This document shows positions 16,382 through 25,342 of a stretch of 64,000 nucleotides of DNA, piece by piece (the stretch's first letter is position 1; every line of letters begins with the position of its first letter). The stretch lies in assembly GCA_052379645.1 (NCBI GenBank), contig JBQSYU010000005.1, one strand, 5' to 3'. The DNA is from Arthrobacter_H sp030452125 (lineage in GTDB: Bacteria; Actinomycetota; Actinomycetes; Actinomycetales; Micrococcaceae). The notes under the pieces were generated by a model. The model ran no database searches, had not been told where the DNA came from, and worked only from the letters and a program-made list of their open reading frames with translations. The position numbers and the translations under genes are program-made.

Positions 16382-16990
16382 TCAGGGGCGAAGGCCGTCG
16401 AGCATCATCGCGATTGCGTTGTCCTCGACCTGCTCGGGAGTCGAAGGGCCATCGGTGCGGTACCACTCCACGAGCGAGTTGATCGTCCCGAACAACAGGC
16501 GCGTGGTGGTGCGCGGGTCGATGTCCTGACGTAGCGTGCCCTCCTGCTGGGCATCGATCACCAACCGGGCCAGACGCCGGTCCACGGCACGCCGGCGTTC
16601 CAGCGCCAGACGTTCGATCTCGGTGTTCCCGCGCAGTCGCAGCAGCAGGGTCACATAGGACTGGCGTTCGATCAGCACCCTGATGGTCGAACGCAGGATG
16701 AACTCGAGACGCTGCCCGGCGGTGCCGTTGGAGGCGCGGGGATCCTGATCCAGGGCCTCCAGCGGCACCAGGGCCTCGTCCAGGGCCCGGTCCAACAAGT
16801 CTCCCTTGGAGGGGACATGGTGGTAGATCGCCGATTTGCTGATGCCCAGATGGTCCGCCAGCGTCCCCATGGACGTCGCATCGTAGCCGTATCTGTTGAA
16901 GACCTGGACGGCGATGGACAAGACGGAGTCCTGGTCGTGGCCGGGGCGGCCGCGTTTGGCCCCGGAGGGTCTGCTGGCGGTGGTGGGCAT
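16382..16990 (-). CDS. paaR: TetR-family transcriptional repressor of phenylacetate genes
   Basis: 202 residues. An N-terminal TetR helix-turn-helix (about 20-65: SVLSIAVQVFNRYGYDATSMGTLADHLGISKSAIYHH, quoted here in two parts: the recognition part is GISKSAIYHHVPSKGDLL) is followed by a ligand-binding domain of the TetR_C_33/PaaR kind. The start at 16990 is 10 bases after the paaK stop, so the gene is last in a paaI-paaK-paaR operon. A site similar to those before paaJ, paaZ and paaA precedes that operon, which would make the repressor autoregulated. In Corynebacterium the equivalent regulator is released by phenylacetyl-CoA; the same effector is inferred here. Confidence 0.85.
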   Translation of the reverse strand: MPTTASRPSGAKRGRPGHDQDSVLSIAVQVFNRYGYDATSMGTLADHLGISKSAIYHHVPSKGDLLDRALDEALVPLEALDQDPRASNGTAGQRLEFILRSTIRVLIERQSYVTLLLRLRGNTEIERLALERRRAVDRRLARLVIDAQQEGTLRQDIDPRTTTRLLFGTINSLVEWYRTDGPSTPEQVEDNAIAMMLDGLRP

Positions 16991-17000
16991 GCCGACGATC

Positions 17001-18320
17001 CTACTTGTTGCGCAGGTCGTAGATGCGCCGCAGCTTGCCGACCGAACGTGGCAGGGACTCGGGGTCCACCACGTCGACGCGGCAACTGGAGCCGACATGG
17101 ATCTTGATGAGCTTCTGCAGTTCGCGGCTGGCCTCGATGGCCCGGTCCGAGGTGCAGTCCACCCGGCGTTCGATCTTCACGGCGAGCTCGTCCATCCGGC
17201 CCGGACGGGTGATTTCGAGCTGGAAGTGGGGTGAGAGTCCACCGACCTTCAACGCGATCTCCTCGATCTGGCTGGGGAAGAGGTTCACCCCGCGCAGGAT
17301 GATCATGTCATCACTGCGCCCGGTGATCCGGCCCATGCGACGGTGCCCGGGACGCGCGGTGCCCGGCAACAGGCGGGTCAGGTCATGGGTGCGGTAGCGG
17401 ATGATCGGCAGCGCCTGCTTCGTCAGGGACGTGAAGACCAGCTCGCCGTGTTCGCCGTCGCGCAGGACCTGGGACGGGTCGAAGGCATCGATGATCTCCG
17501 GACGGAAATGGTCCTCCCAGATGTGGCTGCCGTCCTTGGTCTCACCTGATTCGCCGGCCATCCCCGGGCCCATGACCTCGGAGAGGCCGTAGATGTCGCA
17601 GGCATCGATATCGAACATGACCTCGAGCTCATGGCGCATCTCCTCGGTCCATGGCTCGGCGCCGAGGACGGCGACCTTCAGCGAGGTGGACCGCGGATCG
17701 ATGCCCTTGCGCTGCATGGCGTCACCGATGGTCAGCAGATAGGTGGGGGTGCACAGGATGGCTTCGGGGGCGAAGTCGTTGATCAGCGTGATCTGCTTCT
17801 CGGTCTGGCCGCCGGACATCGGGATCACCGTGGTGCCCAGCCGTTCGGCCGCCGCGTGGGCGCCGAGTCCGCCGGTGAACAACCCGTAGCCGTAGGCATT
17901 ATGGACCTTCCACCCCGGTTTGACCCCCGAGAGGCGCAGGCAGCGGGCGCCGAGCTTGGCCCAGTCGTCCAGATCGGTCTGGGTGTAGCCGACCACGGTG
18001 GCCCGCCCGGTGGTTCCCGAGGAGGCGTGGATCCGCGCGACCTCGTGCTGCGGGACGGCGAACATCCCGAACGGGTAGGTCTTGCGCAGGTCCTCCTTGT
18101 CGGTGAAGGGGAACTTGGCCAGGTCGGAGAGTTCCTTCAGATCCGTGGGGTGGACCCCTGCGGCGTCGTACTTCTCCTTATAGAGCGGGACGCGGTCATA
18201 GGCGTAGGCCACGGTCTCCTGCAACCGGGTGAGCTGGAGGGACTCGATCTGGTCCCGGCTCATCGTCTCTTCGGCATCGAGCGGGTTGGGGAGTTCGGTT
18301 TCTGGGACTGTATGCGTCAT
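17001..18320 (-). CDS. paaK: phenylacetate-CoA ligase
   Basis: 439 residues, the usual PaaK length. The AMP/ATP-binding P-loop is HASSGTTGRATVVGYT (Ser100-Gly105 core). YGLSEVMGPGM is the A5 motif, and FTSLTKQALPIIRYRTHDLT plus RITGRSDDMIILRGVNLFPSQ are the A7/A8 hinge. It activates phenylacetate to phenylacetyl-CoA with ATP, the entry step of the pathway. The ATG at 18320 follows AAAGGG. It is co-transcribed with paaI upstream and paaR downstream on the minus strand. Confidence 0.96.
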   Translation of the reverse strand: MTHTVPETELPNPLDAEETMSRDQIESLQLTRLQETVAYAYDRVPLYKEKYDAAGVHPTDLKELSDLAKFPFTDKEDLRKTYPFGMFAVPQHEVARIHASSGTTGRATVVGYTQTDLDDWAKLGARCLRLSGVKPGWKVHNAYGYGLFTGGLGAHAAAERLGTTVIPMSGGQTEKQITLINDFAPEAILCTPTYLLTIGDAMQRKGIDPRSTSLKVAVLGAEPWTEEMRHELEVMFDIDACDIYGLSEVMGPGMAGESGETKDGSHIWEDHFRPEIIDAFDPSQVLRDGEHGELVFTSLTKQALPIIRYRTHDLTRLLPGTARPGHRRMGRITGRSDDMIILRGVNLFPSQIEEIALKVGGLSPHFQLEITRPGRMDELAVKIERRVDCTSDRAIEASRELQKLIKIHVGSSCRVDVVDPESLPRSVGKLRRIYDLRNK

Positions 18321-18394
18321 TGCTGGCCCTTTGGTGATAGCTGGGTGGGGTGGAGGATGCGTGAGGTCGCAGGAGTGGTTCCGGCGGCGGGCAT

Positions 18395-18847
18395 CTAGCG
18401 CTTGGTGACGGTGCGCGAACGACCGCGGAACTCGGCGACGATCTCCTCGCCGCCCTCCGGCGTGCTCTGGCGGATCTGGATGTCGTACAGGCCGCTGCGC
18501 CCCGACTGGTGACGGCGGGTCGCCTCGGCGGTGAGCAGTCGGCCCGGGAGGCCCGGCTTCATGAAGTTGATGTCCACGCCCGAGGCCACGGTGACGGTGT
18601 CCGCGGAGCCCTCGGCGGGGTTGCACGCCATCGCGAAGGCCGTGTCAGCCAAGGCGAAGATCATTCCGCCGTGGCCGATGCCGAAGCCGTTGAGCATTTC
18701 ACGACGCAGGGTCATCGTGATCGTGGCCTCGCCCTCGCTGACGTGGACCACCTTGATCCCGAGCCATTCCGAGGCGTGGTCGTTGGTGAGCACGGCGTGC
18801 TGCGGGGAGGTTTCCGCTGCCGCCGCATCGACGTCGGTATCGGTCAT
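18395..18847 (-). CDS. paaI: hydroxyphenylacetyl-CoA thioesterase
   Basis: 150 residues, a hotdog-fold thioesterase of the PaaI type. GFGIGHGGMIFALADTAFAMACN (quoted core HGGMIFALADTAFA) holds the catalytic-site signature with His59 and the nucleophile-activating Asp68. VTVASGVDINFMKPGLPG is the second hotdog strand pair. It hydrolyses stalled ring-hydroxylated or dead-end CoA thioesters and so protects the CoA pool. The start at 18847 was chosen over an in-frame codon 20 residues upstream because the upstream stretch contains the PaaR-like site; GGAG lies 8 bases before 18847. First gene of the paaI-K-R operon. Confidence 0.92.
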   Translation of the reverse strand: MTDTDVDAAAAETSPQHAVLTNDHASEWLGIKVVHVSEGEATITMTLRREMLNGFGIGHGGMIFALADTAFAMACNPAEGSADTVTVASGVDINFMKPGLPGRLLTAEATRRHQSGRSGLYDIQIRQSTPEGGEEIVAEFRGRSRTVTKR

Positions 18848-18869
18848 GCTGGGACTCCATCCACGAATT

Positions 18870-18891
18870 ACTGAACGTTCATTAGGTAATC
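18870..18891. promoter_or_regulatory. PaaR-like operator, site D (paaI-paaK-paaR)
   Basis: Plus-strand ACTGAACGTTCATT followed by AGGTAATC. It contains the 10-bp palindrome TGAACGTTCA and matches 11 of 16 informative positions of the remembered PaaR consensus. It lies 22 bases upstream of the paaI start. Confidence 0.6.
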
Positions 18892-18947
18892 TTGAAATGT
18901 GATTCAAGTCAAGCCATGAACCGTGGGAGAGGCTTTGTTAACGCACG

Positions 18948-18983
18948 GGGCAGGGCGGGATCCGCATGGATCCCGCCCTGCCC
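18948..18983 (-). terminator. strong hairpin after oligopeptidase B
   Basis: A perfect 16-bp stem: GGGCAGGGCGGGATCC (18948-18963) pairs with 18968-18983, with a 4-base GCAT loop. It lies 22 bases after the oligopeptidase stop and upstream of the paaI promoter on the same strand. There is no T-tract. Confidence 0.8.
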
Positions 18984-19004
18984 GAAACCTCAGGTGAGTT
19001 CTGC

Positions 19005-21167
19005 TCAGATACGTTCGGTGGCACCGAGCGCGTCGAGGGCGAAGGCGTAATCCCACGCCCGGTCCTTCCACGCCTCGTAACGACCCGAGGCGCCGCCGTG
19101 CCCACCGTCCATTTCGATCTTCAACACGATCGGTTCGCTGCCGGTGCTGATGTCACGCAGGCGCTGTACCCATTTCGCCGGTTCGACGTAGAGCACCCGG
19201 GTGTCGTTCAGGCTCGTGACCGCGGCGATCTTCGGGTACTGCACCGCGGCGATGTTCTCGTACGGGGTGTAGGACTTCATGTACGCGTAGACGTCCGCGT
19301 CGGTGATCGGGTTGCCCCACTCCTCCCATTCCAAGGCCGAGAGCGGCAGCTCCGGATCCAGGATGCTGGTCAGGGCATCGACGAACGGGACCTGCGCCAC
19401 GATCGCGGTGTACAACTGCGGGGCCAGGTTGGCGATGGCGCCCATGAGCAGACCACCGGCCGAGCCACCCATCGCCACGACGCGGCGCGGGTGGGCCCAC
19501 CCGGTGGCAACCACGTGTTCGGTGGCGGTGACGAAATCGGTGAAGGAGTTCTTCTTCGCCAGCTTCTTGCCGTCGTCGTACCAGTGGCGTCCCAACTCGC
19601 CCCCGCCGCGGACATGGGCGATGACGAAGACGACGCCGCGATCCAACAGCGAAAGCCGCGGGATCGAGAAACCGGGGTCCATGCTCATCTCATAGCTGCC
19701 GTAGCCATAGACCAGAGCCGGGTTGGAACCATCCCGGGAGACCTCCCGACGGCGGAGCACTGACAGCGGGATCCGGGTCCCGTCGGCGGCAGTGGCCCAT
19801 TCGCGTTCCGCCACGTAATCCGCTGGATCGTACCCGCCCTTCACGGGGGTCTCCTTGCGCAGGGATAGTTCCCCGGAGTCCAACCGGTAATCGTAGATCC
19901 GCGGGGGAACCAGGAAGCTGGTGTAGACCAGCCGGATGACCGGGGCATCGTATTCGGCGCCGGCCAGCGAACAGGTGTAGAGCTCCTCATCGAAGTCCGG
20001 TTCGGTCACCGCGGCCTGGGCCTCGGTGCCCAGCCCGGACAGCGGCAGGACCTGGATCCGTTCGATGGTGTCCTGGCGGACGGAGACCATGGCATGCGTG
20101 GCGGTGACCGCGGTGCCTTCGATCTTCACATCGGTGCGGTGGGCGAAGACAGTGGCCCACTCCTGGTCGGCCAAGTGCTTGGAGAACTCGTCGGCGGCGA
20201 CCAGCGAGACCATGTTGTTCACGGCCTCGAGGTTGTGGGTGACGAGGTAGCAGCGTTCGCCGTCGACCGTCACCGGGTCCATGCCATGCAGGATCCGTGC
20301 CTCGCGGCCCAACAGCAGGCGGGGCGCGGCCAACGGGTCGATCAGATCCAGCGAATGGGTCTCGGCATATTCGGAGTTGCCGATGGAGATCAGCAGTTCC
20401 TTCTGGTCGGGGGCGAGGTCGAAGCCCATCCACATGCCCGGATCATCCTCCTGGAGCACGACGACGTCCCGGGAGGGATCCTGGCCCAGGGTGTGGACCT
20501 TGATCTGGTTCGGGCGCCAGGAGTCATCGACCACCGTGTAGTAGACCCGGCTGCCGTCCGGGGAGAAGGCCAAGCCGTAGAAGACGTTCTCGATGACATC
20601 GGGAAGCAGCTCGCCGGTGGACAGGTCCTTGAGGCGCAGGGTGAAGCGTTCGTCGCCTGCATTGTCTTCGGCGTAGGCGAGCAGGTTGCCGTCTTCGGTG
20701 ACGGCCAGGCCGCCGAGTGCGAAGAACGGCTGGCCTTCCGCCTCGGCATTGCCATCGATCAGCACCTGTTCACCGTCGAAGGGCTTCCCGGCTTCGATGA
20801 CCGGCGGAGTCCAGTCGGCGACGGGGTCCCCGGTGTCGGTGGCCGCGACGCGGCAGTGCACCGCATACTGCTGGCCCTCTGCGGTCCGGCTGAAATACCA
20901 CCACCCGCGTTTGCGGGCGGGGACCGAAAGGTCCGTCTCCTCGGTGCGCTCCTTGATCTCGGCGAAGATCCTCCCACGCAGCTCCTGCTGCCCGGCGGTC
21001 ACCGCCTCCGCATAGGTGTTCTCGGCCTCGAGATGGGCGATCACCTCCGGATTCTCCTTCTCGCGCAACCATTCGTAGTCGTCGACGAACGTGTCGCCGT
21101 GGTGGGTGCGCTGGACGGGGACCTTGGCAGCAACGGGAGGCTGCGCTTCGATGGGGGATTCGCTCAT
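19005..21167 (-). CDS. ptrB: oligopeptidase B (prolyl oligopeptidase family, S9)
   Basis: 720 residues, full length for the family. The N-terminal beta-propeller (about 80-430) contains repeated WD-like strands. The C-terminal alpha/beta hydrolase has the nucleophile Ser569 in MGGSAGGLLMG, an Asp in SLNDTRVLYVEPAKW and the His in EMDGGHGGASGR. GYGSYEMSMDPGFS and HVRGGGELGRHWYDDGK are diagnostic of oligopeptidase B. It cleaves short peptides after basic residues and is normally cytoplasmic; no signal peptide is seen. The ATG at 21167 (MSESPI) is preferred to 21176 because GGGACGC precedes it. Divergent from the serine hydrolase gene. Confidence 0.93.
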   Translation of the reverse strand: MSESPIEAQPPVAAKVPVQRTHHGDTFVDDYEWLREKENPEVIAHLEAENTYAEAVTAGQQELRGRIFAEIKERTEETDLSVPARKRGWWYFSRTAEGQQYAVHCRVAATDTGDPVADWTPPVIEAGKPFDGEQVLIDGNAEAEGQPFFALGGLAVTEDGNLLAYAEDNAGDERFTLRLKDLSTGELLPDVIENVFYGLAFSPDGSRVYYTVVDDSWRPNQIKVHTLGQDPSRDVVVLQEDDPGMWMGFDLAPDQKELLISIGNSEYAETHSLDLIDPLAAPRLLLGREARILHGMDPVTVDGERCYLVTHNLEAVNNMVSLVAADEFSKHLADQEWATVFAHRTDVKIEGTAVTATHAMVSVRQDTIERIQVLPLSGLGTEAQAAVTEPDFDEELYTCSLAGAEYDAPVIRLVYTSFLVPPRIYDYRLDSGELSLRKETPVKGGYDPADYVAEREWATAADGTRIPLSVLRRREVSRDGSNPALVYGYGSYEMSMDPGFSIPRLSLLDRGVVFVIAHVRGGGELGRHWYDDGKKLAKKNSFTDFVTATEHVVATGWAHPRRVVAMGGSAGGLLMGAIANLAPQLYTAIVAQVPFVDALTSILDPELPLSALEWEEWGNPITDADVYAYMKSYTPYENIAAVQYPKIAAVTSLNDTRVLYVEPAKWVQRLRDISTGSEPIVLKIEMDGGHGGASGRYEAWKDRAWDYAFALDALGATERI

Positions 21168-21295
21168 GCGTCCCATTCAACGCCATGACGAAGGGGTCCC
21201 GCGCGCTGTTCGCCAGCGGCGTGTTGGGGGCGCGGCTACTGTTCCGGGGCCTCGTGATCGACGGCAGCCGGAATCCCTGGTGGCAGGATGGGTCC

Positions 21296-22744
21296 ATGGC
21301 CCTTGAAGAACCGACCGCTGAAACCAACCCCGCCCTCGCCGTCTGGGAATCCGTCCTCGCCTATGCCCCCCGCTTCCTGAAGCATCTGCGCTCCTTCGAC
21401 CGGCAGCCCGGCTACCAGGTTGCCGTCGCCGTTGATGGGGTGGTCATCGGTACGGTCGCCGGCGGCTATGCCGATGTCGGCTCCGGTACCGGGCTGACGG
21501 CGGCCCACCAGTTCCGCATCGCCTCGCATTCGAAGATGTTCACCGCCACCGCTATCCTCCAGCTGGCCGAACAGGGCTCGCTGACCCTTGAGGACGCGCT
21601 CGCCGACCACCTGCCCGAATTGGCGGGGACGGAGACGGGGAAGGTCACCGTAGCGGAGCTGCTCTCCCATTCTTCCGGGTTGACCCGTGACGGCACGGAT
21701 TCGGACTTCTGGGTCCTGTCCCGGCCCTTCCCCGGCCGCGGGGTCCTGCTCGAGACCGCTGCCGGGGGTGGGGGCATCGGGCGCCATGTCCATTTCAAAT
21801 ACACGAACATCGGCTACGGTCTGCTGGGTCTGGTCATCGAGGCCGCCAGCGGACAGGACTACCGCGGATGCGTCCGGGAGAAGCTGATCGAACCGTTGGG
21901 GCTCCACGACACCGGGCCGGATCTGGACGAGGGGGCCACCGAGCTGGCGACCGGGTACGGGGCGTTGGCCGTGATGGGGGAGCCCTATACGCTCGAGCAC
22001 CGGTGCACGATCGACCACGTGGATACCGGCGCGCTGAGTGCTGCAACCGGTTTCTACTCCACCGCAGGCGACGTCGTGCGATTCCTCTCGGCCCATCTGC
22101 CGCAGCGCCCGGGACGACCGGTCGCGGGATCCCCGGTCTCCGAACACTCCAAACGCCGCATGCAACGCAAATTCGAACCCTCGGGGGTGCCCGGCCGGGA
22201 TTACGGGTTGGGGATGATCCTGCAGGAGGTCCACGGACACGAGACCTTCGGACATAGCGGCGGCTACCCGGGACATATCAGCCGCAGTTGGGCGTTGCCG
22301 AAAACCGGGGTCGCCCTCAGCGTCCTGACCAATGCCATCGACGGCCCGGCCACGACCTGGGGCGAGCAGCTCATCGGGTTGGCGACCCTCGCTGCGGCGG
22401 ACACCCCGGCATCGTACGCCGACGTCCCCGCAGAACACCTCGACCGGTTCACCGGGCGGTTCGCGGGTCTGTGGGGTGTCCAGGACATCGTCGAACTCGG
22501 GGGCAAGCTGTATTGCCTGTCCCTGGGCGCCGCCCCCGATCCGGCACTGGCCGAACCGCTGGAATATGTGGATTCCCGGACCCTGCGTACGCGCGATCCC
22601 AACGGTTTCGGCGGGTACGGGGAGGACTTCGTCTTTGAATTCGATGCCGCCGGAGCCGCAGCCATCCGGGGCCCCGGGGGCATGAAGCTGGTCCGGCAAT
22701 CCGATTTCCGGTTGCCGTCAAGGGTGGCCGACCCAGCAGGCTGA
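21296..22744 (+). CDS. beta-lactamase-fold serine hydrolase (class C-like/esterase)
   Basis: 482 residues. The SxxK motif is Ser77-His-Ser-Lys80 (RIASHSKMFTAT). The YxN motif is in FKYTNIGYG, and the third motif is HSGGYPGHI. ELLSHSSGLTRDG is typical of the penicillin-binding-protein-like esterase and D-aminopeptidase group. The C-terminal 110 residues form a lipocalin-like domain often found in this group (FTGRFAGLWGVQDIVELGGKLYCL). No signal peptide is seen, so it is probably cytoplasmic. I chose ATG 21296 because it follows AGGATGGG; a frame-open region of 37 codons upstream is unlike the family. Substrate unknown. Confidence 0.85.
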   Translation: MALEEPTAETNPALAVWESVLAYAPRFLKHLRSFDRQPGYQVAVAVDGVVIGTVAGGYADVGSGTGLTAAHQFRIASHSKMFTATAILQLAEQGSLTLEDALADHLPELAGTETGKVTVAELLSHSSGLTRDGTDSDFWVLSRPFPGRGVLLETAAGGGGIGRHVHFKYTNIGYGLLGLVIEAASGQDYRGCVREKLIEPLGLHDTGPDLDEGATELATGYGALAVMGEPYTLEHRCTIDHVDTGALSAATGFYSTAGDVVRFLSAHLPQRPGRPVAGSPVSEHSKRRMQRKFEPSGVPGRDYGLGMILQEVHGHETFGHSGGYPGHISRSWALPKTGVALSVLTNAIDGPATTWGEQLIGLATLAAADTPASYADVPAEHLDRFTGRFAGLWGVQDIVELGGKLYCLSLGAAPDPALAEPLEYVDSRTLRTRDPNGFGGYGEDFVFEFDAAGAAAIRGPGGMKLVRQSDFRLPSRVADPAG

Positions 22745-22897
22745 CCCGGCCTGGTCGTCGCGAGCGTCGGGTGTGGGTGGAAAAAATAACACACGCCGCT
22801 GAGCACTCCCTGTGAGCTGGGTCACGATGCCTTATTGTCTAAGGGAGTCCAAGACCCGTGAAGACGGGCCGCACCACCAGCGAACGGGGTAGAGAAC

Positions 22898-24388
22898 TTG
22901 CGACATCACATCAGGGCGGCCCGGACCGGGCGCCGTCGAACAGGGCTGGTGGTCGCGGCGTTCCTGGCCGTGGCCTCGCTTTTATTCGGTGCGACGGGAG
23001 CAGCCGCCGATACCTCGGCATCAGGCTCCGGTAATTCCGCCGTCGAAGGCAAGACCTTCGTCATCGGCACGGATACGACCTTCGCGCCGTTCGAATTCCG
23101 CAATGCCGACGGTGAACTGACCGGCATCGACATGGACATCGTCCGCGCAGTGGCCGAGGACCAGGGCTTCAAGGTGGAGATCCGATCGCTCGGGTTCAAC
23201 GCCGCACTGCAGGCGTTGACCTCCAACCAGGTCGATGGCGTCATTGCGGGCATGTCCATCACCGATGAGCGCAAGGAGGTCTACGACTTCTCGGAGCCCT
23301 ACTTCGAATCCGGCGTCCAGATGGCCGTTGCCAAGGGCAACGACGACATCAAGGGCTACGAGGATCTCAAGGGCAAGACCGTCACCGCGAAGACCGGTGC
23401 CGAAGGCGAGACCTACGCCAAGTCCATTGCCAAGAAATACGACTTCAAGGTCAAGTCACTGGACCAGTCGGCGAGCATGTACGAATTGGTGAAATCCGGA
23501 AACGCCGTCGCCGTGTTCGATGACTACCCGGTCCTGGCCTACGGCATCGCGCAGAATAACGGGCTGAAGACCGTCACCGACAAGGTGCCCGGCGGGTCCT
23601 ACGGCTTCGCCGTGAACAAGGGCAAGAACGCCGACCTGTTGGCTGCCTTCAACGACGGGCTGGCCAAGCTCAAGGCCGACGGGGAATACGACAAGATCCT
23701 CGATAAGTACCTCGGCGATCCCACGGCCGCCCAGCCCACGAGCTTCTGGGAACTCCTGGAAAGCTCGTTGCCGGCACTGCTCAAGGGTCTGAAGAACACC
23801 ATGGTCGTTACCGGGATTTCCTTCGTGGTCGCCATGATCATCGGCCTGGCCGCGGGATTCATGAAGATCGCACGGAACATCATCGTCCGCGGGATCTCCA
23901 CGACGTTCGTGAACGTCTTCCGTGGCACCCCGCTGCTGCTCTGGGCCTTCATGTTCTACTTCGGCATCCCCCAACTGACGGGCCTGCCCATCAATATCTG
24001 GGTTGCCGCGGTATTGACCCTGTCACTGAACTCGGGGGCCTATGTCGCGGAAATCGTCCGCGGCGGCATCCAATCGGTGGATCCGGGGCAGATGGAGGCC
24101 AGCCGGTCGCTGGGCCTGGGCTACGGAAAGTCCATGCAGAAGGTCGTTGTTCCGCAGGCGTTCAAGATGATGACCCCATCGCTGATCAACCAGCTGATCA
24201 TCATGCTCAAGGACTCCTCCCTGCTGCTGGCCATCGGCTTCGCCGAACTGCTGTACCAGGGCCAACAAATCTACGCGGCGAACTTCCGCGTCACCGAGAC
24301 GCTGTTCATTGTCGGCGTCATCTACTTCGTCGCGGTCATGCTGCTGACGAAGCTGGCCAACTTCGCTGACAGGAGGTTCAACAAATGA
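22898..24388 (+). CDS. fused substrate-binding protein / permease of amino acid ABC transporter
   Basis: 496 residues. A signal peptide (about 1-38, ending GAAADTSA) leads to a periplasmic-binding-type SBP_bac_3 domain (about 48-280, with FVIGTDTTFAPFEFRN and DGVIAGMSITDERK). A polar-amino-acid permease domain follows (about 290-495), with the EAA loop in GGIQSVDPGQMEASRSLGLG. Fusion of the receptor to the permease keeps the receptor tethered, as in several glutamine/glutamate importers. The start is TTG at 22898 after GGGGTAGAG. The partner ATPase gene overlaps the last 4 bases. A glutamine, glutamate or other polar amino acid substrate is likely but cannot be fixed. Confidence 0.92.
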   Translation: MRHHIRAARTGRRRTGLVVAAFLAVASLLFGATGAAADTSASGSGNSAVEGKTFVIGTDTTFAPFEFRNADGELTGIDMDIVRAVAEDQGFKVEIRSLGFNAALQALTSNQVDGVIAGMSITDERKEVYDFSEPYFESGVQMAVAKGNDDIKGYEDLKGKTVTAKTGAEGETYAKSIAKKYDFKVKSLDQSASMYELVKSGNAVAVFDDYPVLAYGIAQNNGLKTVTDKVPGGSYGFAVNKGKNADLLAAFNDGLAKLKADGEYDKILDKYLGDPTAAQPTSFWELLESSLPALLKGLKNTMVVTGISFVVAMIIGLAAGFMKIARNIIVRGISTTFVNVFRGTPLLLWAFMFYFGIPQLTGLPINIWVAAVLTLSLNSGAYVAEIVRGGIQSVDPGQMEASRSLGLGYGKSMQKVVVPQAFKMMTPSLINQLIIMLKDSSLLLAIGFAELLYQGQQIYAANFRVTETLFIVGVIYFVAVMLLTKLANFADRRFNK

Positions 24389-25143
24389 GTGCGTCGACAA
24401 CGGAAACGGCCCGCAAGCTGATGATCGAGGTGCGTGGACTGCGCAAATCGTTCGGCTCCAACGAGGTCCTGCAGGGGATCGACGCCGAGGTGGCCGAGGG
24501 GGAGGTCGTCTGCGTGATCGGCCCTTCGGGCTCGGGCAAGTCCACGTTCCTGCGTTGCCTGAACAAGCTCGAGGACATCTCTGGAGGCACGGTGGTGGTC
24601 GACGGCTTCGACCTCACCGACCCGAAAGTCGATATCAACGACGTCCGCCGCCATATCGGCATGGTCTTCCAACACTTCAACCTCTTCCCGCATATGACCG
24701 TGGCGGAGAACGTGATGCTGGCTCCCGTCGAGTTGAAGAAGGCGTCCAAGGCCGAAGGGCGGGAGAAGGCGATGGAATTGTTGACCCGGGTCGGGTTGGC
24801 CGAGAAGGCCAATGCCCGGCCGGCCGCACTTTCGGGCGGGCAGAAGCAGCGTGTGGCCATCGCCCGGGCGTTGGCCATGAACCCCGGGATCATGCTCTTC
24901 GACGAGGCCACCAGTGCCCTGGACCCGGAGATGGTCGGGGAGGTCCTGCAAGTCATCCGGGATCTTGCCAATTCGGGGATGACCCTGGTTCTGGTCACCC
25001 ACGAGATGGGCTTCGCCCGCGAGGTGGGGGACCGGGTGATCTTCATGGCCGACGGCGTCGTCTGCGAAGAGGGGACCCCCGAGCAGCTCTTCAATGACCC
25101 GCAGCAGGAACGCACCAAGGAGTTCCTCTCGAAGGTCCTCTGA
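24385..25143 (+). CDS. polar amino acid ABC transporter ATP-binding protein (GlnQ-like)
   Basis: 252 residues with all ABC ATPase motifs: Walker A GPSGSGKST (46-54), Q-loop VFQHFNLFPH, signature LSGGQKQRVAIARAL, Walker B IMLFDEATSALDP (Asp-Glu), and the switch His in VTHEMGFA. It powers the importer whose receptor-permease fusion overlaps its first 4 bases. The Walker B region reads DEATSALDP where the GlnQ family usually has DEPTSALDP. The second importer in the window (45448-46203) keeps the Pro. Confidence 0.95.
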   Translation: MSASTTETARKLMIEVRGLRKSFGSNEVLQGIDAEVAEGEVVCVIGPSGSGKSTFLRCLNKLEDISGGTVVVDGFDLTDPKVDINDVRRHIGMVFQHFNLFPHMTVAENVMLAPVELKKASKAEGREKAMELLTRVGLAEKANARPAALSGGQKQRVAIARALAMNPGIMLFDEATSALDPEMVGEVLQVIRDLANSGMTLVLVTHEMGFAREVGDRVIFMADGVVCEEGTPEQLFNDPQQERTKEFLSKVL

Positions 25144-25165
25144 CCCGGCCAGGGCCACCCGGTCC

Positions 25166-25204
25166 GACGGCGGGGGCCGGCATGGATGCCGGCTCGCCTC
25201 CGTC
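25166..25204 (+). terminator. hairpin after amino-acid importer genes
   Basis: A perfect GCCGGCAT/ATGCCGGC stem (25176-25183 with 25186-25193) is nested in a GACGG/CCGTC pair (25166-25170 with 25200-25204). It lies 23 bases after the ATPase stop codon. The remaining bases up to the next gene at 25343 show no other clear signal. Confidence 0.6.
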
Positions 25205-25342
25205 GTCGTTTCCCGGGGCCCTGGCTCCTTGTCCGCGGGCCCTCTCCGTGCCTACGGTGAAGATGGACGTTCCCGGAACCGCACCCCGGGGACGGCAAGG
25301 CGGCGTTCGTCGCCCTGCAGGCAACCAGCGAAGGAGCGATTC

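Noticed and set aside
22830..22844. CCTTA/TAAGG inverted repeat upstream of the fused importer gene
   Set aside because: Only 5-bp arms; too short to support a regulatory call on its own.
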